A stretch of 29,360 nt of DNA, from NCBI GenBank assembly GCA_026692885.1, contig JAPLNJ010000735.1:1-29360 (forward strand). The letters run 5' to 3'. The notes under the pieces were generated by a model, which saw only the letters and a list, made by a program, of their open reading frames with translations, ran no database searches and was not told the origin of the DNA. The DNA is from Planctomycetota bacterium. Lineage in GTDB: Bacteria; Planctomycetota; Planctomycetia; Pirellulales; Pirellulaceae. Below, in pieces: positions 1 through 7,341 of the stretch (position 1 is the stretch's first letter; the number at the start of each line of letters is the position of its first letter). The translations under genes and the position numbers were made by a program.

Positions 1-14
1 GTGGCTCGAAACCG

Positions 15-37
15 GCGGCTAGCGCCTTGCCGCTCAC
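15..37. repeat. Dispersed intergenic repeat, copy 1
   Basis: The 16-base block GCGGCTAGCGCCTTGC at 15-30, followed by CGCTCAC, recurs at 29102-29124 with one difference in the last seven bases. Both copies are intergenic. From memory such CTAGCGCC-containing blocks are common between planctomycete genes, but this was not searched. Confidence 0.6.
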
Positions 38-54
38 AACCCTAAACTCAAGCT

Positions 55-83
55 TTGACAAAGCACTAGGTGAAAACGCTATT
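55..83 (+). promoter_or_regulatory. Possible sigma70-type promoter before the decarboxylase
   Basis: A perfect TTGACA (55-60) is followed after 17 bases by GCTATT (78-83), a weak -10. It points toward the decarboxylase at 235 and would leave a leader of roughly 145 bases. Only the -35 is convincing. Confidence 0.25.
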
Positions 84-234
84 GAGTCCTACGCAGTTAA
101 TGGAACGTCAAGTGAAAAGATACCGTTGCAGCCGGCGTTTGACGAGCGGTCGTGGGCCTGAAAAGCGACCGCCAATCGACTATGCTGTACCGCCATGCTT
201 GCGGATGCATCCACTCGCTCTTGAGGACTGCCGG

Positions 235-1650
235 ATGAACAACGACGAATTCCGCCACTGGGGCCATGTCGTGATCGACTGGATTGCCGATTACTTGGAC
301 CGCGTGGAGCAGTATCCGGTGCTGGCTCAGGTCAAGCCGGGCGAGATTCGGTCGCGATTGCCGGCCGCGGCACCGGTCGACGGGGAATCCTTCGACGCGG
401 TCCTCCGCGATTTCGAGCAGATGATCCTCCCCGGCATCACCCACTGGCAGTCCCCCAACTTCTTTGCCTACTTCCCGGCCAATAATTCCGGCCCGTCGAT
501 TTTGGGCGAGTTGCTTTCGGCGGGGCTAGGTGTGCAGGGCATGTTGTGGGCGACCAGTCCGTCCTGCACAGAGTTGGAAACGCATGTGATGGACTGGATG
601 GTCGACGTCATGGGACTACCGCAGCACTTCAAATCCACGTCTACGGGCGGCGGCGTCATCCAAGACAGCGCCTCGTCAGCGGCGCTCTGTGCGATCTTGG
701 CCGCGCGGGAACGAGCGACGAGCGGACAGAGTAATCTGACGGGCGCGGACGGTTCGCTGATTGCCTACACGTCTACGCAGGCCCACTCGTCGATCGAGAA
801 GGGCGTGCGGATCGCCGGTTTGGGCAGTCACAACCTGCGCCTGATCGAGGTGGACGAAGGCTACGCCCTGCGTCCGGAGCGGTTGGCCGCGGCGATTGCG
901 TCGGACCAGGCTGCGGGTCGCCGGCCCTGTTTCGTCTGCGCCACCATCGGCACCACATCGTCCACCGCCTGCGACCCCCTTCGAGAAATCGGCGTCATCT
1001 GCCGGGAGCACGGTCTCTGGTTGCATGTCGACGCGGCGCTGGCGGGCACGGCCGCCCTGTGCCCCGAGTTCCGCGGCCTGTTTGACGGTCTGGAACTGGC
1101 GGACAGCTACTGTTTCAACCCGCACAAGTGGATGTTCACCAACTTCGACTGCACTTGTTTCTTTGTGGCCGACCGGGGTGACTTAATCCGCACCCTGAGC
1201 ATCCTGCCGGAATACCTCCGCAACCAGGCCACGGAATCGGGTGCGGTGATCGACTATCGCGACTGGCAAGTACCCTTGGGACGTCGCTTCCGCGCTCTGA
1301 AACTGTGGTTTGTCTTACGTTCTTTTGGCGTCGCCGGGCTACAAGATCGCGTCCGCCAGCATGTGGCCCTGGCCCGCGACCTGGCAGGCTGGGTGCAGGC
1401 GGACCCGCGATTCGAATTGGCCGCCCCCGTGACACTGAACCTCGTCTGTTTTCGTCATCGGGGCGGTGAAGGGGTCAACCAACGGATTCTGGATACTTTG
1501 AACGGCTCCGGCCAGATTTTCCTGACGCATACGCGGTTGAACGGCCAATTCACGCTGCGGTTATCGATCGGCCAGACCCATACGCAACGGCGGCACGTCG
1601 AGCGGGCGTGGGAATTGATCCAACAAGCTGCCGCCGGGTCGCAATCGTGA
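235..1650 (+). CDS. Group II PLP-dependent (aromatic) amino acid decarboxylase
   Basis: This 471-residue cytoplasmic enzyme belongs to the pyridoxal-phosphate family of aromatic-L-amino-acid, histidine and tyrosine decarboxylases, which convert an amino acid to its amine and CO2. The N-terminal region holds the usual HWQSPNFFAYFPANNS substrate-lobe motif. The cofactor aspartate lies in LHVDAA (D266) and the Schiff-base lysine in NPHKW (K298), close to D271 and K303 of animal DOPA decarboxylase. Length matches the family. I chose ATG 235 because GAGGA sits seven bases upstream and family similarity begins there. The frame is open back to a GTG at 70, and ATG 205 is an alternative. The substrate cannot be read from sequence; an aromatic amino acid is the default guess. 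The gene stands alone, with tRNA-Gln downstream on the same strand. Confidence 0.9.
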   Translation: MNNDEFRHWGHVVIDWIADYLDRVEQYPVLAQVKPGEIRSRLPAAAPVDGESFDAVLRDFEQMILPGITHWQSPNFFAYFPANNSGPSILGELLSAGLGVQGMLWATSPSCTELETHVMDWMVDVMGLPQHFKSTSTGGGVIQDSASSAALCAILAARERATSGQSNLTGADGSLIAYTSTQAHSSIEKGVRIAGLGSHNLRLIEVDEGYALRPERLAAAIASDQAAGRRPCFVCATIGTTSSTACDPLREIGVICREHGLWLHVDAALAGTAALCPEFRGLFDGLELADSYCFNPHKWMFTNFDCTCFFVADRGDLIRTLSILPEYLRNQATESGAVIDYRDWQVPLGRRFRALKLWFVLRSFGVAGLQDRVRQHVALARDLAGWVQADPRFELAAPVTLNLVCFRHRGGEGVNQRILDTLNGSGQIFLTHTRLNGQFTLRLSIGQTHTQRRHVERAWELIQQAAAGSQS

Positions 1651-1724
1651 CGGCGTCCGGTCCTTCTGCCAAAGGACGCTTGTGGAGCGCGCAAAAATCC
1701 TTAAGATAGGACACCACATTGGAT

Positions 1725-1795
1725 TACCCGGTAGTGTAATGGTAACACTAGGGATTTTGGCTCCCTCATTCCAGGTTCGAGTCCTGGCCGGGTAG
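1725..1795 (+). tRNA. tRNA-Gln (anticodon UUG)
   Basis: The cloverleaf folds by eye. The acceptor stem is TACCCGG (1725-1731) pairing with CCGGGTA (1788-1794), with discriminator G1795. The D stem is GTGT/ACAC. The anticodon stem AGGGA/TCCCT encloses loop TTTTGGC with anticodon TTG, and the T arm is CAGG-TTCGAGT-CCTG. CCA is not encoded. The gene is intact although its 3' end is the insertion site of the downstream element, which supplies an identical core. Confidence 0.95.
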
Positions 1796-3115
1796 CCTTA
1801 CACACTCGAAAACCCCGTTTTTTACGGGGTTTTCTTGTTTCTTGTGCACAGCCTCAGTACCCCTTGAAGCTAGACAAACGGTGCCTGATTGCACGTTTTT
1901 TTGCACAGCTTTTTGGGCCGTCTCCGCGGTGGCCCGTGCGTAGTCGTCCTCCGTCACCCTCCAATAGTGCTCCTGCGCGACCAGCGTGCTATGCCCCAGC
2001 CAGTAGGCGGCCACGTGTGCCGGGTACTCGGCAGCCAGTTCAGTAGCCCTTGACGCCCGGCAGTTTTGGAACGGCTTGGGCCACTTGCTCACGCCAGCCC
2101 GCTTTAGGATTCGCTCAAACTGCGTCCGCAGGTTCGCCCGACCGCTGCGGTAGCTGGTAATCACATAATCGGTTCCCGATGGTGGCTTGCCGTTTTTGTC
2201 GCTGGCCTCGTTGAAAGCTGCCTCCAGGTAGGGCAGCAATTCCGGGAACAACGGGATTATTCGAGAATCCTTCCCTTCGTGGTGCTCGGTTTTCGGACTG
2301 TGCACCGTGATCCTAGAATGGTCGAAATCCACGTCAGCCCACGTCAGCAGCAGCGTCTCCGATGGCGTCCGTAGTCCTCCGTAGCGAGCCAGAACGATAA
2401 TCAACTGCCATTCCACGTCGTGGCAGGCTTCCAGGGCCTTGGCGATGTCTTCACGGGGGACAAAGTAATCCCGCTCGCGGTTGGCCTGCACATTGCAGTT
2501 ACGCATGTCGCCGAATGGGTTTTCCGAAATCAGCCGTTTGCGGACCGCTGCCCGGAAAAACTGTTTTGCGCGTCCACAGAATCGGCGGGCCGTGTTGTCG
2601 CCCAGGTCCGGACATCCTTTCTCGGCACTCAGAAGCCATCTACGCCAGTCATCGGCGTCGCCGGGTGTGATGTCGCCCAAGGGCTTGGATTTGCCGAAGT
2701 GGTCAACGAGTGCACGGGCGGCTAGTTCGAGGTTGTAGAGCGTGCCTTCCTTCACGTCAGTGCGGCTCTTGACGTAGGTGTCCAGGAACACGCCCAGCCG
2801 GACAACTTCCGGCTCCACTTCGACCACTGGCTCCGGGCTGTCTCGCTCGGTCACCAGCCCCACGGCGGCCATTCGGTCATAGAGCCAGTGGCGCGCCGAA
2901 TTGTCCAACAGTTCGGACGCCCACCGAACCGTCCGCGCCTGCACTTGGCGGTCATGCTTCCAACATTCGACCAATTCCTCCACGTGCACGTTGATCTCCT
3001 TGGCCTCTGCTGCGGTGCACTTGCCAAGGCTGATTCCCCTGCGCGTCTTGTCGGGGGCGATGAACTGGATTCGTCGGCGGTCCTTGTTCTGGCCTTCCAG
3101 GATGATTGTGGCCAT
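1766..3115 (-). CDS. int: Tyrosine recombinase (integrase)
   Basis: The 449-residue integrase catalyses insertion of the element into tRNA-Gln. The SAM-like core-binding domain spans about 105-210 and the catalytic domain about 225-400. Visible catalytic residues are R249 (GGLRT), K285 on the beta hairpin, R353 in FQNCRASR, H385 (WLGHS) and nucleophile Y394 (EHYWRV). The usual HxxR histidine is replaced by Q350, a variant I associate with planctomycete integrases. Start ATG 3115 has AGGAG nine bases upstream; the open frame continues to 3169. The last codons read through the downstream hairpin and into tRNA-Gln, so the C-terminus RLPGQDSNLE is encoded antisense to the tRNA 3' half. The same frame crosses the other att site, so the C-terminus should differ in the excised form. 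Confidence 0.93.
   Translation of the reverse strand: MATIILEGQNKDRRRIQFIAPDKTRRGISLGKCTAAEAKEINVHVEELVECWKHDRQVQARTVRWASELLDNSARHWLYDRMAAVGLVTERDSPEPVVEVEPEVVRLGVFLDTYVKSRTDVKEGTLYNLELAARALVDHFGKSKPLGDITPGDADDWRRWLLSAEKGCPDLGDNTARRFCGRAKQFFRAAVRKRLISENPFGDMRNCNVQANRERDYFVPREDIAKALEACHDVEWQLIIVLARYGGLRTPSETLLLTWADVDFDHSRITVHSPKTEHHEGKDSRIIPLFPELLPYLEAAFNEASDKNGKPPSGTDYVITSYRSGRANLRTQFERILKRAGVSKWPKPFQNCRASRATELAAEYPAHVAAYWLGHSTLVAQEHYWRVTEDDYARATAETAQKAVQKNVQSGTVCLASRGTEAVHKKQENPVKNGVFECVRLPGQDSNLE
1775..1796 (+). repeat. Attachment site, left copy (tRNA end)
   Basis: GTTCG-AGT-CCTGGCCGGGTAGC covers the T loop and 3' acceptor end of tRNA-Gln. It recurs at 14455-14476 with only the three middle bases different, giving 14 identical bases at the 3' part of the tRNA (1783-1796). 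A direct repeat of a tRNA 3' end flanking an adjacent integrase is the standard signature of tyrosine-recombinase integration. Confidence 0.9.
1809..1833. terminator. Intrinsic terminator between tRNA-Gln and integrase
   Basis: AAAACCCCG (1809-1817), a 7-base loop, then CGGGGTTTT (1825-1833) form a perfect 9-bp stem with A/T tracts on both sides, so it can act in both directions. It lies inside the 3' end of the integrase frame, which reads through it, and just after the tRNA. Confidence 0.7.
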
Positions 3116-3155
3116 GTCGGTTTTCTCCTTCTGGGTTAGCGGCGTCCGGCTGGTC

Positions 3156-3398
3156 TCATTCGGCAGCAAGCGTTTCCCAGGCAGCTAGGGCGCCCAGTTC
3201 TCGGCCGTACGCCTCCAAATCAATGTGACTGTCCACAACAAAGTTCCGGGGAAGGTCCACGACGTAGTAGTCGCCTAGATCGCTCTGCCACCGTTGGCTG
3301 CGGAGCGCCTTCAACTTCCGATCCATCGGAGCCAGTTTGCGGTTTATCCGCTGGATAATGGCTCGCTTGCTGACTGCCGCCCGTTGTGCTTTTGACAT
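3156..3398 (-). CDS. Small basic protein encoded upstream of the integrase
   Basis: The 80-residue protein has a strongly basic first half (MSKAQRAAVSKRAIIQRIN, then KLAPMDRKLKALRSQR) and an acidic second half. No known domain was recognised. ATG 3398 has a very good AAGGAGG seven bases upstream, which is the main evidence that it is real. It ends 40 bases before the integrase start and shares its promoter. A recombination directionality factor or DNA-binding accessory is possible from position and charge, but this is only a guess. The frame upstream of 3398 is open but has no ribosome binding site. Confidence 0.7.
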   Translation of the reverse strand: MSKAQRAAVSKRAIIQRINRKLAPMDRKLKALRSQRWQSDLGDYYVVDLPRNFVVDSHIDLEAYGRELGALAAWETLAAE

Positions 3399-3439
3399 GA
3401 CTTTGCCTCCTTTAAGAGAGAGATTTTCACTACCACCAA

Positions 3440-3494
3440 AGTCTAGCGAAGTAAGCGGATAAGTCAACGGGCAAATGAGCAAATGAGTAAATGT
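3440..3494 (-). promoter_or_regulatory. Integrase promoter with three 8-bp upstream repeats
   Basis: On the minus strand TTGACT (3462-3467) is followed after 16 bases by TAGACT (3440-3445), leading into the AAGGAGG of the 80-residue gene. Immediately upstream lie three tandem 8-mers: GCAAATGA (3471-3478), GCAAATGA (3479-3486) and GTAAATGT (3487-3494). Their position just behind the -35 suits binding of an activator, repressor or Xis-like protein. This is the longest gene-free stretch in the left half of the element (3399-3618). Confidence 0.5.
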
Positions 3495-3618
3495 CATCGG
3501 CATCGCTCGGAATTGGGGGGCATTTCGTCCACATAGCAACCGTCCCACGGTCCGAACTTTCCCGGAATTTATGGGAATCCTTCGCCGGCCTCGCCTCGGC
3601 GGGTAAAATCCCGTGCAA

Positions 3619-4113
3619 TTACCCGGCTCCGTCCACTGAACCGACCAGCGCCCGGGCCTCCCGGTATCGCCTTCTCGCTGCGGTGAACAACAGGCGGGAA
3701 ACATACCGTCCGGCCCGTTCGTGATCTCCCGCCATGACAACCGGCAGCCCGGCCGCAATCCAGCCCAGCAGACTGCCCAGCGCAGCCGCGGAGGTGATCT
3801 TGCTTCGCCAGTCTCCTGCCTCGATTTCCTGCCAGGTGGATTCGATAATCAGGGCGCGAACCGGGTAGGCCAGCAGCCGCATAACCTCGCGGTCGAACCG
3901 CTCTCGCTCTTGGCCGATGCACCCCAGCAGGTCAGTTAGGCTTTTCCGCTCAATGCTGACGACCGTCTCCAGACCCACAATCGAGTAATCGCCAGTGTTC
4001 AATGCTGCGGTGATCGTCTGAAGCGGTGATAAGTCCAACGGGCATTGCTCGCGGGTGTCGATGATGGCAACCACTGACTCGGGGCGAAGCTCGGCGGGGA
4101 TCGGGAATTTCAT
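3619..4113 (-). CDS. ERCC4-domain (XPF-type) nuclease
   Basis: The 164-residue protein is a single ERCC4 nuclease domain, the structure-specific nuclease fold of XPF/MUS81. The motif is IIDTREQ (D19, R21, E22), GDYS (D42), IERKSLTDL (E55, R56, K57, D61) and a following RFDREVMRL helix, matching the family GDx(n)ERKxxxD signature. The helix-hairpin-helix domain that usually pairs with it in XPF is absent. Phage and element versions of this size are thought to process branched DNA during replication or recombination, an inference here. ATG 4113 is the only sensible start. It sits downstream of the lipoprotein-like gene in the same direction. Confidence 0.85.
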   Translation of the reverse strand: MKFPIPAELRPESVVAIIDTREQCPLDLSPLQTITAALNTGDYSIVGLETVVSIERKSLTDLLGCIGQERERFDREVMRLLAYPVRALIIESTWQEIEAGDWRSKITSAAALGSLLGWIAAGLPVVMAGDHERAGRYVSRLLFTAARRRYREARALVGSVDGAG

Positions 4114-4173
4114 TTGGCGGGTTCCTTGCTCAACTAGCTCGCCTGCCCGGTGATCAGGGCCACGGGGCGAGAC

Positions 4174-4662
4174 TCACGCCCCGAGCCGGTTGCAACAGCT
4201 TCGGGACGCCTGAGTCACGAGGCCCTTACATGCTCGTAACCCCAGCAGGAGATATTCCAGGGCGGCAATCTTTCTATCAGTGGCCTCTATGAATTCGCGG
4301 TGGACTCGGCACATTCCAGGATTGGCCGCTGGTGTCTCCGGCCCTTCCGTGGACGATACCGCGCGGACCTCAGCGCGCGGTGCGAGGGTTAAGGGCGGCA
4401 GTCTTTCAGGGAGACAGCCGCACAGCACCAGCAACGTCAACACCGCTGCCACGGTGATCATCCTGGTGGCCAGCGCTGACGCCTTCCGGCTGGCGTCGCC
4501 GATGGCCTCTTGCATCGTCCGACAGCTGCCCCACGGGATGCCATCCACCTTGATTGTCAGCACGCCGGGATAGCGACGGCTGCCGATTGAACCCCCGAGG
4601 CTGGCCCCGCTACCGAAGACCCGCTGAATCGCCAGTTCCGCTTGTTCGTGTCGCAATTCCAT
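4174..4662 (-). CDS. Hypothetical protein with one membrane segment
   Basis: This 162-residue protein is unrecognised. Residues 1-60 look soluble. A hydrophobic segment (about 66-83) ends in LVLCGC, which resembles a lipobox, and is followed by a Pro-rich linker and a Cys-containing C-terminal helical region. If translation began at the internal M68 the product would look like a short lipoprotein, but I see no spaced ribosome binding site there. The chosen ATG 4662 has GGAG about ten bases upstream. A short GGGGCG/CGCCCC hairpin lies at the stop codon. Phage lysis spanins are similarly small, lipobox-bearing proteins, but nothing else supports that role. Confidence 0.6.
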   Translation of the reverse strand: MELRHEQAELAIQRVFGSGASLGGSIGSRRYPGVLTIKVDGIPWGSCRTMQEAIGDASRKASALATRMITVAAVLTLLVLCGCLPERLPPLTLAPRAEVRAVSSTEGPETPAANPGMCRVHREFIEATDRKIAALEYLLLGLRACKGLVTQASRSCCNRLGA

Positions 4663-4765
4663 GCTCTTTCATCTCCGTGAAGTAAAAACCGATGCGAGGC
4701 TTGGGGCGCCACTGCGCCCAAACACCTCAACTCGACAACTGACCCGCACGCCGTCCCGCTGCGTC

Positions 4766-5236
4766 CTACGCACTCAGGCGACGCCGTAGACTGACCTCGA
4801 TTACCGCCACGGCCCATTTGCCGTCCAGCGTCTTGACCTGCTGTAGCAGCCTTGCCAAGTCGCTGATTGCTCGCCACACGGCGGGGGCGGCCAGCAGATT
4901 GGTGACCTCGCCGAAAATGTCCGTCAGAAACTGGTCTCTGCCGGCTCGATCGCCGCCGCAGACCTCTGCCGCAATCTGAGTTGACCGCAAAAAGTCGGTG
5001 CGTCCATGTCGCCGAAGTAGCGGGATGTCGTCGCAAACACGCCGCTCGGCTAGCGGCCCCGCCAGGTTCTGCATGATGGTTTGTCTTGGCTTCTGCCCTG
5101 GGGCAGCCCGGAAAAACGTAGTCGGGTTGGCGGTCATCATGTCGATGCGGACCAGTCGGCCCCCGGTTCGCCAATCGGCGAAAGCGTGTCCCGCTTCGTG
5201 GTAGGCGGCAAGTCTTCGGAATTCCGATTGCTCCAC
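4766..5236 (-). CDS. Small HEAGH (M41-like) putative metalloprotease
   Basis: The 156-residue protein opens with a zinc-protease helix, AAYHEAGHAFADW (H13, E14, H17), followed by an LAGPLAERRV segment resembling the LGGRxAEE of FtsH (M41) peptidases. The FtsH AAA ATPase and membrane segments are absent, so it would be a stand-alone peptidase domain. The third zinc ligand could not be identified. I chose GTG 5236 because GGGAG lies seven bases upstream; the frame is open to 5491 but its upstream part looks non-coding. Substrate unknown. Within a mobile element, cleavage of a repressor or host factor is conceivable but unproven. Confidence 0.7.
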   Translation of the reverse strand: MEQSEFRRLAAYHEAGHAFADWRTGGRLVRIDMMTANPTTFFRAAPGQKPRQTIMQNLAGPLAERRVCDDIPLLRRHGRTDFLRSTQIAAEVCGGDRAGRDQFLTDIFGEVTNLLAAPAVWRAISDLARLLQQVKTLDGKWAVAVIEVSLRRRLSA

Positions 5237-5454
5237 TTTCGCTCTCCCGTCAAAAAACAGGCAGGAACCGATGACGAACCACATCGGCCCCGCCTGCTCA
5301 GTCTGCCAGAACGCGGCTACGTAACAGCAGACCGATATCAAAAAGTGGCGGGTGGCGTTTGTCCGATGCGAGGAGACGCACACGGGACACCACCCGCCGC
5401 GCGCCGGTAACCAGCCGGCACGCCCCGTCAGGGGCCTAATCCTGACGGGCCCAA
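5237..5454 (-). other. Intergenic stretch with a 9-bp hairpin
   Basis: No convincing gene lies in these 218 bases. CCCGTCAGG (5424-5432) and CCTGACGGG (5441-5449) form a perfect 9-bp stem just downstream of the 98-residue gene, without a U tract. It could stabilise mRNA ends or act as a weak terminator. Confidence 0.4.
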
Positions 5455-5751
5455 TCACAACAAGCTGAAAAAGTCTGCACACGATAACCACGTCCGGCCC
5501 AGCCTATCGACCATCGGCAGCTCGCCATCCTTGACGCTCGTCTGCCGCAATGCTGCAAGTCTCGTCTCGTCCACAAGCACCCGACCGTCTCGGCTCGCCT
5601 GCCGCAACGCAATAAGTTCCTCGGCGTCGTCGTGGTTGTCGCACTCGACGAAAAATAAGTCTGCCGGCTGCTCCTGCCGTTCCGCTGCTGCGGTTCGGCG
5701 GGTGGCAATCCACTTCTCCGCTGCGGTCAATCGCCGGTCGATGCTGGGCAT
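5455..5751 (-). CDS. Hypothetical 98-residue element protein
   Basis: Not recognised. The first 30 residues are predicted helical and charged, the middle is acidic (VECDNHDDAEEL), and the end is hydrophobic (WLSCADFFSLL). ATG 5751 has GGAGG with a seven-base gap. It overlaps the end of the upstream TerS-like gene by 25 bases, indicating translational coupling. It is probably a small accessory protein of the same module. Confidence 0.65.
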   Translation of the reverse strand: MPSIDRRLTAAEKWIATRRTAAAERQEQPADLFFVECDNHDDAEELIALRQASRDGRVLVDETRLAALRQTSVKDGELPMVDRLGRTWLSCADFFSLL

Positions 5752-6146
5752 GATGGCCCCTCCTGCGTCGTGGTGATATAGGCTTCGATGGCAGCTACAC
5801 GTTCTGCAAAATCGACCTCACGTCGTAGGCTGACGGTCATCTCCAGGAGCGACCGGGCAGCCCCCAATCTCACCGTTTCGGATTCTGCTAGCAGCAGGGC
5901 ACGGAGCGTATCGGCGGCCGCTGTGCAAGCGTCCGAAAGTCTGCCGCACGCCTGCGAAACCATCCGACCACGGGCCTCCGTAATCTCGCTACGCACGTCG
6001 CCACGCTTTAACCAAGCGTAGGCGGTTCGCTCGCCGATGCGGGCGGTCTTGGCAGCATCGGCGACGGTGCCCCCGGTGACGATTGCCGCCACAAACGCCG
6101 ATTCGGCTTTTTTTCTGCTACCGCCTGCCACGGACTGCCCCCCCAT
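5727..6146 (-). CDS. HTH protein resembling a phage terminase small subunit
   Basis: The 139-residue protein has an N-terminal helix-turn-helix of the phBC6A51/TerS-like type (AAIVTGGTVADAAKTARIGERTAYAWLKRGDVR, in two parts: about residues 18-33 and 34-52). A long helical region with SEITEARGRMVSQACGRL and a VRLGAARSLLEM segment follows, as in those families. Such proteins recognise packaging sites or act as small DNA-binding regulators. No large terminase is present in the window, so packaging by a helper phage is one reading and simple regulation another. ATG 6146 lies inside the upstream gene (29-base overlap). The frame is open upstream, but that part overlaps a better gene. Confidence 0.65.
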   Translation of the reverse strand: MGGQSVAGGSRKKAESAFVAAIVTGGTVADAAKTARIGERTAYAWLKRGDVRSEITEARGRMVSQACGRLSDACTAAADTLRALLLAESETVRLGAARSLLEMTVSLRREVDFAERVAAIEAYITTTQEGPSCPASTGD

Positions 6147-6450
6147 TGCTGCGGATATGTGCAAAAAGTGCGTGCAGCAACTTGCCCCGCCTGACGACAA
6201 CTTCGGACGCTGCTTTTCCGTCGCCGGTGGTCGTCTCGACCAGCTCCAATAAAGCCAGCGTCTCCAGGCGGTCTCCAAGTATTCCACGTCCACCAACTCG
6301 CCGGCTGCATCGGCGGACGTGATCCCACGTCTGACCCAAAGGCAATCGGCACCGTCGCCCGATTTCTGTGAGGGGCAAGCCGTCCAGGTACAGACGGCTC
6401 ACCCGCCGATGCAACTTGGCGGCTGCTTCCCGTTTTTCTGTCGCCGTCAT
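6118..6450 (-). CDS. Putative small HTH DNA-binding protein
   Basis: The 110-residue basic protein has a likely helix-turn-helix around residues 17-45 (LYLDGLPLTEIGRRCRL). A leucine-rich helical region follows (LETLALLELVETTT). No specific family was recognised. ATG 6450 begins just after the stop of the upstream gene (6454), with GGAG eight bases before it. Its end overlaps the TerS-like gene. With that gene it forms a compact pair of HTH proteins, possibly a small regulator or packaging module. Confidence 0.65.
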   Translation of the reverse strand: MTATEKREAAAKLHRRVSRLYLDGLPLTEIGRRCRLPLGQTWDHVRRCSRRVGGRGILGDRLETLALLELVETTTGDGKAASEVVVRRGKLLHALFAHIRSNGGAVRGRR

Positions 6451-6453
6451 CGC

Positions 6454-7305
6454 TCAAACTCCTGCCGTCTGGGCTGCTCTCGGATTCAACTTGGCCTTGG
6501 CCAGGTCAACCAAGTGTCTGCCGCCGATGTCGCCCAATCCGAAACCCGCCTCGACCATAGCGGCCTCGACCTCGGCCAGCGTGCAGCACTTTTTGGCGGC
6601 AATGGCTTTCGCCGTCATGCGGGGCAGGCTGGCCAGCTCCATAATCGACTCGCTACACGGCTGGCGGACGGGTCGGGGCGTCGTCGTCGGCGGGGTCGGG
6701 GCGTCGTCGGCTGGGGGCGGGGTGGGGACGACTCGCGCCGCCCAGCGTGCACACGCCTCACGCTTGGCCCGCAACTCGGTGGGGTGCGTGTACGTCGCCG
6801 GGTTGTAGTGGGTGCCGGGCACCGCAATCTCTTCCATGGCCTTCTGGGTGTCTGCCTTTCCCTCTGGGGTGTACCATCCGTAGTGCTTGGCGATTGCCAG
6901 GACGGGCATACCCTCACGGACCATATCGGCAATGCGACGGGGTTTCCTCGGCGACGGGGGCGGCGTCAACGTCGCCAGTACGGTGCCCCATGTCGTCAAA
7001 CTGTGTCGGGGGTCGCCGGGTCGCATCATGTCGTGGACGACAGTCCACCGCAAGAAGTCTGCCCGGAATAGGTCAACGGCGAACACGATCGCCTGGGCGT
7101 CCTCCGCAACGTCGGCTGTGCTGGTCACGGTGAACAACTCACGCAAGCCGTCCTCGATGGCCTTGGGCATTGTCGCCGTGGGTCGGGGGCCTTTGGGAAT
7201 TGCCAGCCATGCGTCTTGGGCGGTTCTCTCGCTGTCGAGCCATTGCTCGATCGTCTGGGCGAGGGTGGCGACGGTCGCCGTAAGTGCATTTCTTGTCAGT
7301 GTCAT
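6454..7305 (-). CDS. Hypothetical element protein with HTH-like segment
   Basis: The 283-residue protein is not recognised. The N-terminal 100 residues look alpha-helical. RRIADMVREGMPVLAIAKHYGW (in the middle third) resembles a helix-turn-helix. A Pro/Thr-rich linker (PTPPPADDAPTPPTTTP) follows, then a C-terminal helical part with KCCTLAEVEAAMVEAGF, which may be a second small DNA-binding fold. ATG 7305 has GGAG ten bases upstream. It is encoded 36 bases after the Cys-rich gene and directly before the small HTH gene, so all three are probably co-transcribed. A role in DNA recognition is inferred only from the helices. Confidence 0.65.
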   Translation of the reverse strand: MTLTRNALTATVATLAQTIEQWLDSERTAQDAWLAIPKGPRPTATMPKAIEDGLRELFTVTSTADVAEDAQAIVFAVDLFRADFLRWTVVHDMMRPGDPRHSLTTWGTVLATLTPPPSPRKPRRIADMVREGMPVLAIAKHYGWYTPEGKADTQKAMEEIAVPGTHYNPATYTHPTELRAKREACARWAARVVPTPPPADDAPTPPTTTPRPVRQPCSESIMELASLPRMTAKAIAAKKCCTLAEVEAAMVEAGFGLGDIGGRHLVDLAKAKLNPRAAQTAGV

Positions 7306-7341
7306 CGTTACGAATCTCCATTGAAAAAAGTAGGGTCAGTC

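Noticed and set aside
70..234. Extension of the decarboxylase to GTG 70
   Set aside because: The extra 55 residues are Arg/Pro-rich and unlike the family, and the start at 235 has a good ribosome binding site.
3468..3494. CRISPR array or plasmid origin iterons
   Set aside because: Only three abutting 8-mers without spacers occur, and their position behind a -35 box fits an operator better.
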